The position numbers and the translations under genes were made by a program. A DNA stretch of 64,000 nucleotides from Plasmodium brasilianum (Eukaryota > Apicomplexa > Aconoidasida > Haemosporida > Plasmodiidae), in contig NC_090116.1 of NCBI RefSeq assembly GCF_023973825.1, forward strand, positions 372,001-436,000, read 5' to 3'. Under the pieces are notes generated by a model that was given only the letters and a program-made list of their open reading frames with translations, searched no databases and was not told the DNA's origin. Positions 11,907-23,019 of this stretch are shown here, in pieces. Every line of letters begins with the position of its first letter. The stretch's first letter is position 1.

Positions 11907-12242
11907 ATGTATGATACGTGTAAGAGTTTATACAGATGTGTAATAAAATCATGCAATAAAACTTTTAATGTGGACAAGGAAGCTAAATTAACTGTACTCA
12001 ATGGTGTGAAGAATATGATCAGAGAACAAGTAAAAATAAAAGAAGAAAAAGATATAAAACAACAATTAATTGAAGCTAATGATTTTATTAAATATCATAT
12101 TATTCAAGCAGTATATAATAATTCCACGGGAAATTACAAAGTTGAGTTGAAAAAAGAACAAGTAGAAAAAGGGCCTATAACACTAGGAACGAAATTCGAA
12201 AAAAAATTACCATTTTTAAATGACACAACTGATATAAAATAG
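11907..12242 (+). CDS. LYR-motif protein, LYRM7/MZM1-like (complex III assembly)
   Basis: A 111-residue protein. The LYR motif is at residues 8-10, followed by the conserved Phe20 of the LYR family (KSCNKTF). A Lys/Glu-rich helix follows, then IIQAVY (65-70) and GNYKVEL (75-81). In LYRM7/MZM1 proteins an equivalent helix ends in a VVQG-like motif followed by a short beta-like tail. Known family members are mitochondrial matrix chaperones that stabilise the Rieske Fe-S protein before its insertion into complex III. The length fits the family (about 100-125). The ATG is the first in frame and sits right before the motif, as in relatives. An upstream spliced exon cannot be excluded. The family call rests on motif spacing seen by eye. 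Alternatives are other LYRM proteins. Confidence 0.75.
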   Translation: MYDTCKSLYRCVIKSCNKTFNVDKEAKLTVLNGVKNMIREQVKIKEEKDIKQQLIEANDFIKYHIIQAVYNNSTGNYKVELKKEQVEKGPITLGTKFEKKLPFLNDTTDIK

Positions 12243-12898
12243 ATAAATTTAAAAGATATATTTCGTAAAAAAAAAGAAGCAAAATTAAAAAAGTATTGAA
12301 ATGAACAGAAGAATTGCAATGCATTAAAAACTGAGTGTGCCAAATATGAGTACTAGTTATTTTAAATTGCTCATTCTTTAGGATAGTTCAACGATTATTA
12401 CTGTAAGGCATTCGTCAGTACCACTACTACAAGTGCTACGCTTTTTTCGTTATTTCTTCCTTTTTTTTATTTATATATTTATTTATTTATTTATTTATTC
12501 ATTCATTCATTCATTCATTCATTCATTCATTCATTCATTCATTCATTCATTCATTCATTCATTCATTCATTCATTTTTTTCTTTTTTTCCCATACCATAA
12601 CAGTTGATTTTTAATAAACCATTTAAAATTTTTTTTTAACATATGTGGAGTGAGAGTCTTTATAAATAATATTTTACAAATATAAATTCAAAGTCATATG
12701 GACAAAAAAGTGGAACATTAAAAAACGAAAGGAAAAATAAATACATGTACGCGATGTACATATGTACACTCAATATGTACATGCATACAAATGTATATAT
12801 ATATGTATGTATGTATACATACATATTCACATTAATAAAAGCTTAAATTAATTATTTGTAAAAAAAATAAAAAACAAAACACAAAAACAGGTTAAACT
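12243..12898. other. Intergenic region 3' of the LYR-motif gene
   Basis: Contains the tetranucleotide microsatellite described separately and two slightly GC-richer patches (about 12300-12345 and 12375-12440) with short coding-like peptides (NCNALKTECAKYEY). I could not connect these into a gene model. Confidence 0.5.
12469..12575. repeat. TTTA/TTCA tetranucleotide microsatellite
   Basis: About six TTTA units pass directly into about twenty ATTC units. It is a simple-sequence tract in the convergent intergenic region. Confidence 0.95.
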
Positions 12899-13084
12899 TA
12901 ATATGGAAGCTATTAAATACAAATATATACCAACATTATATGCAAGCATGGTAAGGAAGCTTCGGCCATTGTAAGAGAAAGTGGTAAGGATGAGCAGTGC
13001 GTATTACTTTGCGGGAACAACCAAGTGTACAGTAGGAACTACTTGTGTTCCTACAAAGCTAAGCACAAAAATAAAAAAACATAA
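12899..13084 (+). other. GC-rich pocket: possible bL36-like terminal exon or structured RNA
   Basis: The pocket at about 12946-13070 is far richer in G+C than its flanks. One plus frame, ending at TAA 13082-13084, reads VRESGKDEQCVLLC from 12971 and then CSYKAKHKNKKT. Ribosomal protein bL36 has the pattern VRxSxK, paired Cys, about 12 residues, Cys, then HK and a basic end. The first Cys pair here is spaced by three residues rather than two, and the frame has no in-frame ATG, so an upstream exon would be needed. A separate ATG at 12904 opens a different frame. The same DNA contains a perfect 8-bp hairpin (13032-13039 with 13047-13054, 7-nt loop), so a non-coding RNA is an alternative. Confidence 0.3.
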
Positions 13085-13501
13085 AAACAAAAAAATTCAA
13101 ATTTACGAAAATTTATACCATATGAAAACAAGCAGAGTTATTTGAAAAATGAAATGAAAATAACAATAATAGTCCATGGATATCCATTTTTTCCCGTATA
13201 TACATTCTTCTTATTTTTTCCAAATTCACTTATGAAATATTGTGAGAGAATATTGCCTACGGAAAACATGTTGTATGTACGTTTGTAATGTGGCTAGAAT
13301 GGTAAAAATTGAAATCCCTTTATTTCCAAGCTGGTCTTCTAGGTTCATTATGCATACAAATATATATGTGTACGTACGTACACACACACAGACACATATA
13401 TATATATATATATATATATGCATATGTAAATATGCACAAATAGAGAGCTAAAAATGTGGCAGAGACCATCAGTATCCGAGATAACACATTTAATTCTCAC
13501 C

Positions 13502-16154
13502 TTAACTAATGATGCTATTTAATTTTTGTATATTTTGCTTTTCTGTTTCATTAAAATCTTTTAAAGACTCACAAGATATATTAGGAACAATTTTATTTCT
13601 ACCTGTGCACACACCTACATTTGTTGTACCTATTATCTTATAACCATCTGGACACTTGAATTCAATTTTTTCACCAATTACATAAAATTTTTTATCAGGA
13701 TTAAGAATAATATGTGGCTCATTTGAAGGTTTAACACATATATCATTATCTGTTATATTATATTTTTTTTTTAATATTCTTAATTCAGCTTCTTTTTCGG
13801 CCATTAATGCTCCTTCTAATAAAACTGATGGATTTGGTTTTTCATTTAAATTAGCACAAATGTGTGATTCTACTCTTACATATTCATCATAACCTCCCTT
13901 ATTATCATCATAATGATGTTCATGTATTATTATTTCTTTTTCATTTTGAGAATGCTCGTTGTTCTCTTTAAAATTTGTATATTCATTTATATTTTTTTTT
14001 TCCCCCATTTGATTTATATCTGTAATAAAATTTTCTTTATTACTCTTATCAGATGCATCGTTTTCGTTAATAATACTTTCTGTTACTAATTCGGTTTTGT
14101 CGTTAGTTGAATTCTTTGGTACCTTTTGCAACTCGTCCTCTTTAGACATGTTTTCATTTACAGAATCGTCAGTATCACCGCTTTTTCCATTACTCCTTTC
14201 ATTATTTCCTCCCTCATTGTTACCGATACTAGTGGGTGCATTTCCATTGTTCTCGTTACTAACATTTCTTTTCTCACCCTCACTGTTAGCAGAAGTTTGA
14301 TCGCTTTTTTCCTTTTCCCCCTTCTTTTTGGCCCCTTTCTTTTCAAGTTCATTGTCAGAATTCTCCCCCTCCTCCTCCTCCTCATCTACTTCTACTTCCT
14401 CCTGCTGTTCTTCGTCTTCATTCTCATCATTAAGTTGTAAGTCCTCTTCATCATCTTTTTCATCTTCTTCATCCTCCTGTTCTTCATTCGCACCTCCCTT
14501 TTTGTTACTTTTCTTTTTTGCATCTTTATTTGCTTTTTCATTTACTTTTAATTGTACTAAAGAAATTGGTTTTTCATTTCTTCCAATTTCTTTTGATTCT
14601 TTTGCACTTAGTACATGGTAATTAATAGGTCCACTTGAGTTATTTATATGATTGGTCCTCTTAATGTTTATAATATCGTCATCTATTTTGTGTTTATTTT
14701 CATTTTTTTCTTCATATTTTTCATGGTTTCCATGTTTTCCAAGTTCTTTCTTGCTTTCATCCCGTTCTTTATGTTTCCTAAATTCATGCGTATGTGACAA
14801 CCACACACAATTAAAATTTGTTTTATTTTCATCTTCGAATTTTTTGTAAAGTTCCTCCATTAAATAACATGAACCTTCTGATTCGAACAACTCGCACGCC
14901 CGTACACCTGACCCGAGGTTCGAGCCAAAAATCTCTAGACTGAGATAGCCTTAGAAAAAAATAAATAAAAAATAAAACAGTAAAACAATAAACACATACA
15001 TACATGAGTGTATAAATATGTACGAAAAAGTGCGTGCGGAAAATATGAGTAAACACAAGCTTAAGCTTAAGCACAATGACTATCACTACCACTATCACTA
15101 GTGCGCATTCAGAATAGGCAGAACAGTGTAATATTTCCGTTTGAGTACATTATAAAATGTGTGTGTATCGATTATTATGTCCACACGAGCAAGTATGTAT
15201 GCCTATGTATATGCGTATGTATAACGCAATTATGCGCGCGTGCAGGGGAACATACCTTCATTCTCGCAGCCCTTATTTGTGGCTTTGCATTCATTATATT
15301 TTGAGCATTCATTTTCATCCAAAGCTTTACAGTTCTGAAAGCAGGCTCGGTATATATGATCATAGAAACAGTCTTTATTATTTGAACATGTGTTTTCATC
15401 TAAGTTAAAACAAGGACTATATATTTCAATTTTTTTCTTATGATTATTATGATGAAATACTTTAAAAAATTCTTCATCGTTGTTGTAATCATATTCGGAT
15501 GTACCTCCATTGATATAAAAATTTACTCCCCTCTTAAGAATTTCTTGAGCAGTTGTTTGTGAATCAATATCAGCATTTTCGCTAGCTGTTTTATTTTCAT
15601 TGATTTTGTTTTTTTCATCTTTTGATTTACTTTCCATTTTTACTTCTTTTCTTTTATTATCTTGAATAAATGAATACTCTAAAAAAAAAAAAAAAAAAAA
15701 GAAAAGAGAGACCATACAATTAGGCAGACAATATTGCACAAAGAGGGATAATTTACACAGCGAATTTTCCAATCCTCCAAAAGGACTACGCATATACATA
15801 TACATATACATATACATATGTATATGTGTATATACATACATACATATATACATATGTGTATGTGTATATACATACATACATACATATATACATATATTTA
15901 TGCACAGTGTTATAGATAGCCTTTCTTTACTGGATCTAAGGTACGGACGCTCATTCAAGTCCCAAAATTTAGATGATTTATTCAAACTTCTAGTTGTTCT
16001 TTGTTTATCTCCTGCGTCATTCTTTGGGAGGTAAAAGGAGTATATGTATAAGTAACTCTATGCTCATAGAAATGTATATATATATGTATGGATAAATTTA
16101 TGCGTATGGATACGCCTATATATGCATGTGTACATCTATGAGCACGGGCATGTC

Positions 16155-16185
<31 letters not shown>

Positions 16186-16635
16186 GTAAATCTTTGCGTA
16201 TGGGTATTTCTATATATGTATGTATAAATCTATTCATATGGGCACGTATATATATATATATATATATATCCATAAATGTGTATTTACGCAGAAATAAACA
16301 CACAGCATCAACATCCTGAGGACATTCACCAAATACAAATCCCGAAGGGATATAATGCAATTTGAAAAAGAACGAAGAAACGTTAATCTGATATACGTAC
16401 ATACATGCGTAAACGCATACATATGTGCACACATATATCCCCACGTGCATTTATATGCATTGTATATAATGTAGGGAACCTTTCTTAGGTCTAACGGCTC
16501 GAAGTTGGTTCCTCCCCACAGAATGTCTAATTTATTAAATTCATTTAAAAAGTTACTACTATATTTTGCGTTTTTCGCTTTTATTATTGTTTTATAGGAG
16601 AGTAAATATATTATTGTGCTACATACTATTTTCAT
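13502..16635 (-). CDS. ASP: Apical sushi protein (ASP) orthologue, five exons
   Basis: My splice model is exons 16480-16635, 16288-16387, 15931-16011, 15256-15678 and 13502-14907. Phase is continuous and the product is 721 residues. The N-terminus (MKIVCSTIIYLLS) looks like a signal peptide. Exon 4 encodes a Cys-rich segment (DENTCSNNKDCFYDHIYRAC, then CKALDENECSKYNEC). Exon 5 has a long acidic/Lys/Asn low-complexity tract and, near residues 640-700, one sushi/CCP-like module: CVKPSNE, FKCPDGYKIIGT, GVCTGRNKI and SCESLK, the four Cys expected of the fold. ASP is known in P. falciparum as a micronemal/rhoptry-neck protein of merozoites. Position between the decarboxylase and V-ATPase B also fits. 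The exon 1 donor (GTTCCC) is weak, but phase and the downstream exon support it. Confidence 0.88.
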
Positions 16636-17512
16636 TTTCCTTTATTTTTTGAAAACTTGAAACTGAATTTTCTCGTTTTTATATACATTCAAGCGCTGAA
16701 CATATATATTGTGCCTAGACACATAATAAACGCATTAACACATACATGTAGTGTTACAAATACACGTACATATATGTGTGAAGTTAATACATACACGAAG
16801 GTGTCAAATTAACACGTCCATGTACGCGTACAAATGTATATACGGGCATATATACAACTCATTAGTAAATAAAAGATAAATTCAAAACATATTGCTACTG
16901 TTTGCTGCATGTATGTATGTATGTATAGAAGAATGTACGTATGTACGCATGTACATTACGTAATATTCATTTTGGCACTACTTTACTACTTTCTCATTTT
17001 TATCTACCCTTTTTAGATAATAAAAAAATCGCTTAAAAAAGAAAGGTAAGAAAGAGCATTCATAGGAAAGAATAATAAAATTTATTTAATTACATGTAGT
17101 TATATACATATATATATATATATGTATATTTTTATACATACTGTGTTAATGCAAGATATCCATTTTACATAATGCACGCTAAGTGCATGTTCATTATGCT
17201 GTAAAAGGAGGAAAAGAAGAGGCAAAGGCAGTTTACGCTTTTAGAAATAGTGAATGCGTGTGCATATAAAGCTATATATAAGTAAATAATTATTTCCTTT
17301 TGTACTTATATATATATATATATATATGTGCCACACTCATTATTTCCCCAAAAAAAAAAAAAAAAAAAAAAAATTTATCACCTGAATTGAAACAAACTGT
17401 CAGAATTTAAATAAAATTTTTGCTATTACATGTACATCTCATAGCATATAATGGATGTCTCTTTTTTACTTACATTAGTTGTCTATTACGTCTTAAGAAA
17501 TAGTTTTTATTC

Positions 17513-17720
17513 CTTTTTATCCTATTTCATTTGTTTTTATCCTATTTCATTTGTTTTTATCGTATTTCATTTGTTTTTATCATATTTCATTTGTTTTTAT
17601 CCTATTTCATTTGTTTTTATCATATTTCATTTGTTTTTATCCTATTTCATTTGTTTTTATCTTATTTCATTTGTTTTTATCTTATTTCATTTGTTTTTAT
17701 TTCCTTTTATTTGTTTTTAT
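17513..17720. repeat. 20-bp minisatellite (TTTTTATCCTATTTCATTTG)
   Basis: About ten tandem copies with single-base variants at the CCT/CGT/CAT/CTT position. The three plus frames stay open across it, giving Phe/Tyr/Cys-rich shadow ORFs that I reject as genes. Confidence 0.92.
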
Positions 17721-18311
17721 ACCTTTTTATTCTATTTGGTTTTACGTCATTCAGTTTTAATCTTTTTTTTTTTACTGCGTAATTCACTAAAGAACTATAA
17801 TGCATGTAAGTGCTTTTGAATGTAAAAGCTTTTTCAGTATTCTGATCTGCGTAATTTTACATATGTACATACGTGTATACATATATATGCATAAATACGT
17901 ATATATATATATAGTATGTATATATATGTACTTATGTATACGTACATATACAAATTGTCCCCTGACATTATAAATGAAACGTAATAAATATTGAAGTTAA
18001 AAAGAAAGAGTTAGCTTTTCAAGTTGTATAATAACCAGTATGTATATATAATAAGTTAGTTCCAATGAATAAAATTAAACAGAAACACCAAACAAAAAAA
18101 AAAAAAAAAAAAAAAAAAAAAGGAATACGAACAGAATTACCCTGTTCACTGTTCTACTTCATCCATAATGATAAATATCCCCAACTGAACTAAAATATAA
18201 AGTTGATAAATACAAGCACTTGGCCTACTACAAGTGAAAAACAGCGAGTTATGGGAAGTTTTATTTATTTATATAAATTACTATTCTCATTTTTTTTAAG
18301 CGAACAGGGAA

Positions 18312-18343
<32 letters not shown>

Positions 18344-18702
18344 TGTAATATGGCATATGTGTTCATCATCATATGAGTAAAAAAAAAAAAAAAAAAGTCA
18401 ACGATACACAGTTTCAGAATAAATTTTTTAATGTCATTTCGGTAACCTCTTTTTCTTTTTTGAACCCCTTTTTTGTTTGTTTCTTTTCCTTTGTTTCGTT
18501 TCATTCCTTTTGTTTTTATTTTATTTTATTTTATTTTTATTTTATTTTTATTTTTTTATTTTTTACTTTTTTTTCATTAAATCGGTACTATTTAATTTTA
18601 TCTTAAAATAGGCCATATATAAACACTTCAACAATTATAGCGAATTAATAAAAAATCAGTCCTTACGATTTTGTTATTTTTAAAGATTAATAAGAATTCA
18701 TT

Positions 18703-18738
<36 letters not shown>

Positions 18739-19129
18739 CTTTAAATTAATATATTTAAAAATTAGGTAAATTTTTTATTTTTTTTTATTTTTATTCCTTT
18801 TTTTAAAGATAATATTTGCTTAAGGGATAAATTTCATTTTTTTGTTTTTTTTGCTGTTATTTTTCCCGCGATTTTAAATTATATCAGATCCGTATATATA
18901 TGAGCATTAAATGCCATGTACGGCTGTATGCATAGATATATTATATGCATATATTATATATACTTATTGTATAAGTGTATATTTATGTATATATGTATGT
19001 ATTATATAAATATATAAATATATATAAGTATTCGCACGCATTAATAGTACTACATTGCGTCATTTTGTGCTTCGTAGTCTAATCTTATGATATATAATAT
19101 TATTATAAAGAAAAAAAAAAAAAAAAAAA

Positions 19130-19440
19130 AAGGAATTATTTAAACTGAATTCGAAAAAGCAGTCTTTTCTTTTTTCAATTCTTAGTGTTATATTATTATC
19201 TCCCCATGTATTTGTTAAAAGGGCGCGTTGTGCTCCTTTTAATGAAAGAGAGACCAAAAAAAAAAAAAGAAAAAATAAAATAACGTAAAATAAAATAAAA
19301 ATAAAAAGAGGATAAACAGACCTCTTATACTTATGCCATCATTGTACGAATCATCATCATTGCCAAAACAACTTTACTGCGCTAAGCGCGCTATGGCTAA
19401 ATTTAAACAAACCATTTTTCATTTTCATCTTTAAAAACAA
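19130..19440. other. Coding-like pocket, strand unclear, upstream of the 19.5-kb gene
   Basis: On the minus strand, ATGAAAAATG (about 19431-19422) could splice into an exon reading AQRALLTNTWGDNNITLR and then, across a poly-T-bearing intron ending ATTAG, into NYEAQNDAM and a stop. On the plus strand, ATG 19334 opens MPSLYESSSLPKQLYCAKRA, directly 5' of the next gene. A palindromic GCGCTAAGCGCGC sits at about 19380-19392. I cannot tell which reading, if any, is translated. Confidence 0.25.
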
Positions 19441-19464
19441 TTTTTTATTTTCGTTTTTAAAGGT

Positions 19465-21189
19465 ATGAAGGAATTAATAGGGAGGTCAAGGCACGAAAGG
19501 AAGTTGGACGGCATTTACAATAAACAAAGAGACTTGTTAATACATCATCATAAAAATAAAAAAACGAGTAGCAGTAGTGATATATATATAAATTTAAGCA
19601 AAAGAAAAGCAAATGAGTCTATACCTTTCCCCGAAATATATGAAAAGAAAAGAAAATATGATAAAACATGTCTGACAGGTACACGAAGTGATTACAAAAA
19701 TGAAGGGGAGAAGAATATATATTTAGGGAAATTGAACAAAGACGAAATATGTAGTAAAGTTAGTGAAAATAGTAACAGTATTACTCTATATAAAGGAATA
19801 TATATTATACTATACAAACATATATATTCAAAAAATAAATTTGTTAAAAGCGTAAGTATTTTTATAAATTTATGTATGAATTATATGAATAACGAAAATA
19901 AAAAAATTTTTTTCTTTTCATTTAATAAAATATTAAATGTTTTCCATCAAAATTATTTATTATATGATGATCATGAAAAAAAAAAAAATAATAATATTTA
20001 TACCTTTTATAATAACAATGAGTTACATATAAAATGCATAATTTCTTTTTTCGATAAAATTGTAAATAAAATAATAGATGGTAGATTTATTATAAATTAT
20101 ACAACTGAAGAAAATGCTTCCCCGAGAGGGGATGGCCACTCCGATAAGTCCTCGTGCACAGATATTCATAAAAATGGGCCTACTATTTCGGAGCAAAAGA
20201 AAAACAAATCCGAGAGGAGTAGCAGTAGAGACAGCAATAGCAGAAGCAATTGTAACAGTAACAGTAACTGTAACAGAAGCAGTAGTAACAAAAACAGTAA
20301 GTCTCACTGGAACGAACAGGCATGTAAGGACCTGGTTCCCAACGGACGTAGTGGTAAGGATAGTCCAGCTAATACTACGACTTCCCTACTTGGAGACAAA
20401 AATGAAATAAAACAAAAAAAAATTTCAACAATAATATTAACGAAAGAGGAAAAAAAGTTTTTAAAGGCACTGAAAATTAAAATTTACTATTTAGTTATAT
20501 TATTTAAGTTAAATGATAATTTTATTTTTAATAAATTGATGAGTATATATAGGCAAATTTTTGAGGATATACAAAAGGACTATGTCATGTTTGAGGAGAA
20601 GGGAATAATAAATGGTGTGCATTCTCCTATAAGATTAGAAGATAGATCAAATGAAAAAACCCAATTGAGCAATGAAGAGAATGAAGCAAAAGAAGACAAG
20701 GAAAACATTTTTAACAGGAAAAGTGTAGAGTGTCAAAGGAATGATACAGAAAAAGAAATGAACAAATTAAAGGAAGAGAGCAAAGAAAAGGAAGACGAAG
20801 GAATGCATTACAATGACTTCCTCCTTCTTAAGGATGAGTGGGTCTTACCAAATGAGTATGAAATTTTTAAAATGAAAAGAACAGCATTTGTTAAGTGTCT
20901 TTCTAATTTGTTTCATTTCATTAATATTAATTGGGCAAGAACTTTAGTTGAAAGCTTGCTGCAAGATGTGTATTTGAAAAAGTATATCTTCGACGGTTGT
21001 GATGAAATAATTATTGAAAATTTGCAATCATTAGTAAAAGCTAATATGAATAAAAGAAAAAATAAGTATGAACAATCTAAAGTTTTGTCAATAGGGGAAT
21101 CATTAAACCCCGTGGTTGATGCGCGCGATGAGAAAATTGTTTCATTGCATGGGACTCACGTTTGGTCGAACAAGCAGATGGAGCGCTAG
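19465..21189 (+). CDS. Conserved-looking Plasmodium protein, function unknown
   Basis: Main exon of 574 residues starting MKELIGRSRHERK. I do not recognise it. Two helical, hydrophobic/Lys-rich regions (about residues 107-210 and 320-375) and a third near the C-terminus (about 475-535, LSNLFHFININWARTLVESL) are separated by Ser/Asn/Lys-rich low complexity, so a broken alpha-helical fold is likely. The ATG follows a pyrimidine tract ending AAAG, which resembles a 3' splice site, so an upstream exon may exist. Downstream, 21754-21929 may be a further exon; if so, the C-terminus given here (ending at the TAG at 21187-21189) is read-through into an intron. Confidence 0.75.
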   Translation: MKELIGRSRHERKLDGIYNKQRDLLIHHHKNKKTSSSSDIYINLSKRKANESIPFPEIYEKKRKYDKTCLTGTRSDYKNEGEKNIYLGKLNKDEICSKVSENSNSITLYKGIYIILYKHIYSKNKFVKSVSIFINLCMNYMNNENKKIFFFSFNKILNVFHQNYLLYDDHEKKKNNNIYTFYNNNELHIKCIISFFDKIVNKIIDGRFIINYTTEENASPRGDGHSDKSSCTDIHKNGPTISEQKKNKSERSSSRDSNSRSNCNSNSNCNRSSSNKNSKSHWNEQACKDLVPNGRSGKDSPANTTTSLLGDKNEIKQKKISTIILTKEEKKFLKALKIKIYYLVILFKLNDNFIFNKLMSIYRQIFEDIQKDYVMFEEKGIINGVHSPIRLEDRSNEKTQLSNEENEAKEDKENIFNRKSVECQRNDTEKEMNKLKEESKEKEDEGMHYNDFLLLKDEWVLPNEYEIFKMKRTAFVKCLSNLFHFININWARTLVESLLQDVYLKKYIFDGCDEIIIENLQSLVKANMNKRKNKYEQSKVLSIGESLNPVVDARDEKIVSLHGTHVWSNKQMER

Positions 21190-21734
21190 TGCGGACGTAC
21201 CTGTGCATGCGCACGCACATGTGCGTATTATATGTATATACAAATATATATTTACATATATATATAAGCAAATCGCATATTCGTACACACACATATAAAT
21301 AGCATAAATAGAATAGTATGTATGACACACCACATACATATTTATGAATCGCAAATATGTAATGATAGTAGAATATACATATATATACATATATGCAAGT
21401 GTATTAAAATTTTTTTTTTTTTTTTTTTAAAGCCTTACGCATTGTATATCTCCCAGTGCAGTTACCCATGCCCCAACTGTTAGCGACCAATTCGGTGATA
21501 TGCACTTTTATATAAATATAATCTCACTTGGGATACCCTCAGCTTGATGCATAAATGTGTTTATATATATATATATATTTATTTATTTATTTATATGTAT
21601 ACATGATAACTGCATATTATTCATAAAATTCTGACCATATCATTTGACGTCTTCCTTTTCATTTTGAATATTTTTATTGCATTTTTACACTAATTTGCTT
21701 TCATAAATTTAACTTTTATTTTTTTGTTTTTAAT

Positions 21735-21929
21735 ATGATTTTGCATTATCAAAAGGAGAGAGGGAGGGGCATATGTTTCTTTACTAAAAGGATTAAATGG
21801 GCCTTAACAAATTTAAATAGTGATATAAAAATAATAAGAGCATTGTACATGAGTCATAAGGAAAGCCCCAATAATAGTAGTAGCCGTGGTAACCGCAGCA
21901 TCCGTAGGAACGCTTTTGCTAAAGTGTAA
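21735..21929 (+). CDS. Possible 3' exon of the preceding gene, or a small separate gene
   Basis: A 64-codon frame starting at ATG 21735. The convincing part begins after AAAAG at 21753 (GICFFTKRIKWALTNLNSD, then IIRALYMSHK) and ends in a Ser/Arg/Asn-rich tail and a TAA. It has no low complexity in its core and is preceded by a pyrimidine tract. Phase-0 donors exist in the upstream exon (for example at TTA|GTAAAA or CAC|GTTTGG), so joining it to that gene is feasible but unproven. Confidence 0.4.
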   Translation: MILHYQKERGRGICFFTKRIKWALTNLNSDIKIIRALYMSHKESPNNSSSRGNRSIRRNAFAKV

Positions 21930-22206
21930 ACGTTTATTCATGTTAAGTTTTGCTTTCGAAATTTAAAAATACATAAAACAAAATTTAAAAAAAAAAAAAA
22001 AAAAAGGAAAAAAGGAAGGAAAGACGCTAATATATTATAAAATAAAAGAACAATAAAATTTGGGGAATGAAAAAAAAAAAGCTACGGATATGCATTTTAC
22101 GTATAGCTTTACATGGAAATATAACACAAATACATTAACATGCATGGGCATGCTCTGACATGTAAAAACATATATTTATATGTATATACACACACATATA
22201 CATAAA

Positions 22207-22243
<37 letters not shown>

Positions 22244-23019
22244 TTATATGTATACATAGCGTACATACGCCAAAATGGAACAACATTGTACGGAGCAAAA
22301 AAAGACCTCCATATGTGAACCACGTACATAACGTGGGAATTATTAAAAGTTGAACACTCGTACGTATTCAAAGATCCATACAAAAACACATGCGTAAATA
22401 CATCATGCGCAATGTCGATTTTCTTAAAAAATTAAAATGCTTATAAATTTGAAATGGAGCAAGTAGGAGTAAACATTCGCACGTGTACATATACATATAT
22501 ATGTGTATATATGCATACACATGTGCATAATCGCACCCACGTACGCTCTTTTATTTTTTCTCCCTTGTAAACACCAATGTACTTCCTCTTCTCGCAACTG
22601 CTAAGATTTAATAGCACTACAACCTTTACTCGTATACTGTATATGTATAATACTCGTAACACATACCTAAGATAACAGATAATCTCAAGAGAAATGGCCC
22701 TATCGGTTCTTCATGTACGGAATATTTACTTATTTCCCAAAGTACACGCAATACCGTAATGATGTAGTACTATAGTATTGTAATACCGTAATATTGTAAT
22801 ATGGTAGGTATATACTATATATTGTTCAATTCAATTTTTACCTACACAACATACCCCACCAGGCACAGAACGTTTCATATGGTTCATCAACTCTAACGCC
22901 TAAAGGGATATGAGACTATACATATTTCTTCCCATTTCCTTTCATTTCTTCTCGTTTCTTCTCGTTTCTTCCCATTTCATTCCCTTTGGTGGTCTTACAT
23001 TCCCCACAGCTTACTCCCC
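21930..23019. other. Convergent intergenic region before V-ATPase B
   Basis: About 1.1 kb with poly-A (21988-22005), (TA)n (about 22209-22241) and a CTCGTTTCTT pyrimidine repeat (22930-22985). It presumably carries the 3' UTRs of both convergent genes. No gene seen. Confidence 0.6.

Larger units (their letters stand above)
16636..19464. other. Divergent intergenic region upstream of ASP and the 19.5-kb gene
   Basis: About 2.8 kb, presumably holding both promoters. It contains (TA)n tracts, poly-A/T runs up to about 35 nt (about 18092-18121 and 18708-18737) and a 20-bp minisatellite (listed). At 19130-19440 coding-like sequence appears on both strands (see the next entry). Nothing else stands out. 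Confidence 0.6.

Noticed and set aside
14097..14849. Plus-strand Ser/Leu/Phe-rich ORFs opposite the apical sushi protein
   Set aside because: Reverse complement of the acidic Glu/Lys tract; no independent coding signal.
17451..17819. 122-codon plus-strand ORF
   Set aside because: Encoded entirely by the 20-bp minisatellite; three frames are equally open.
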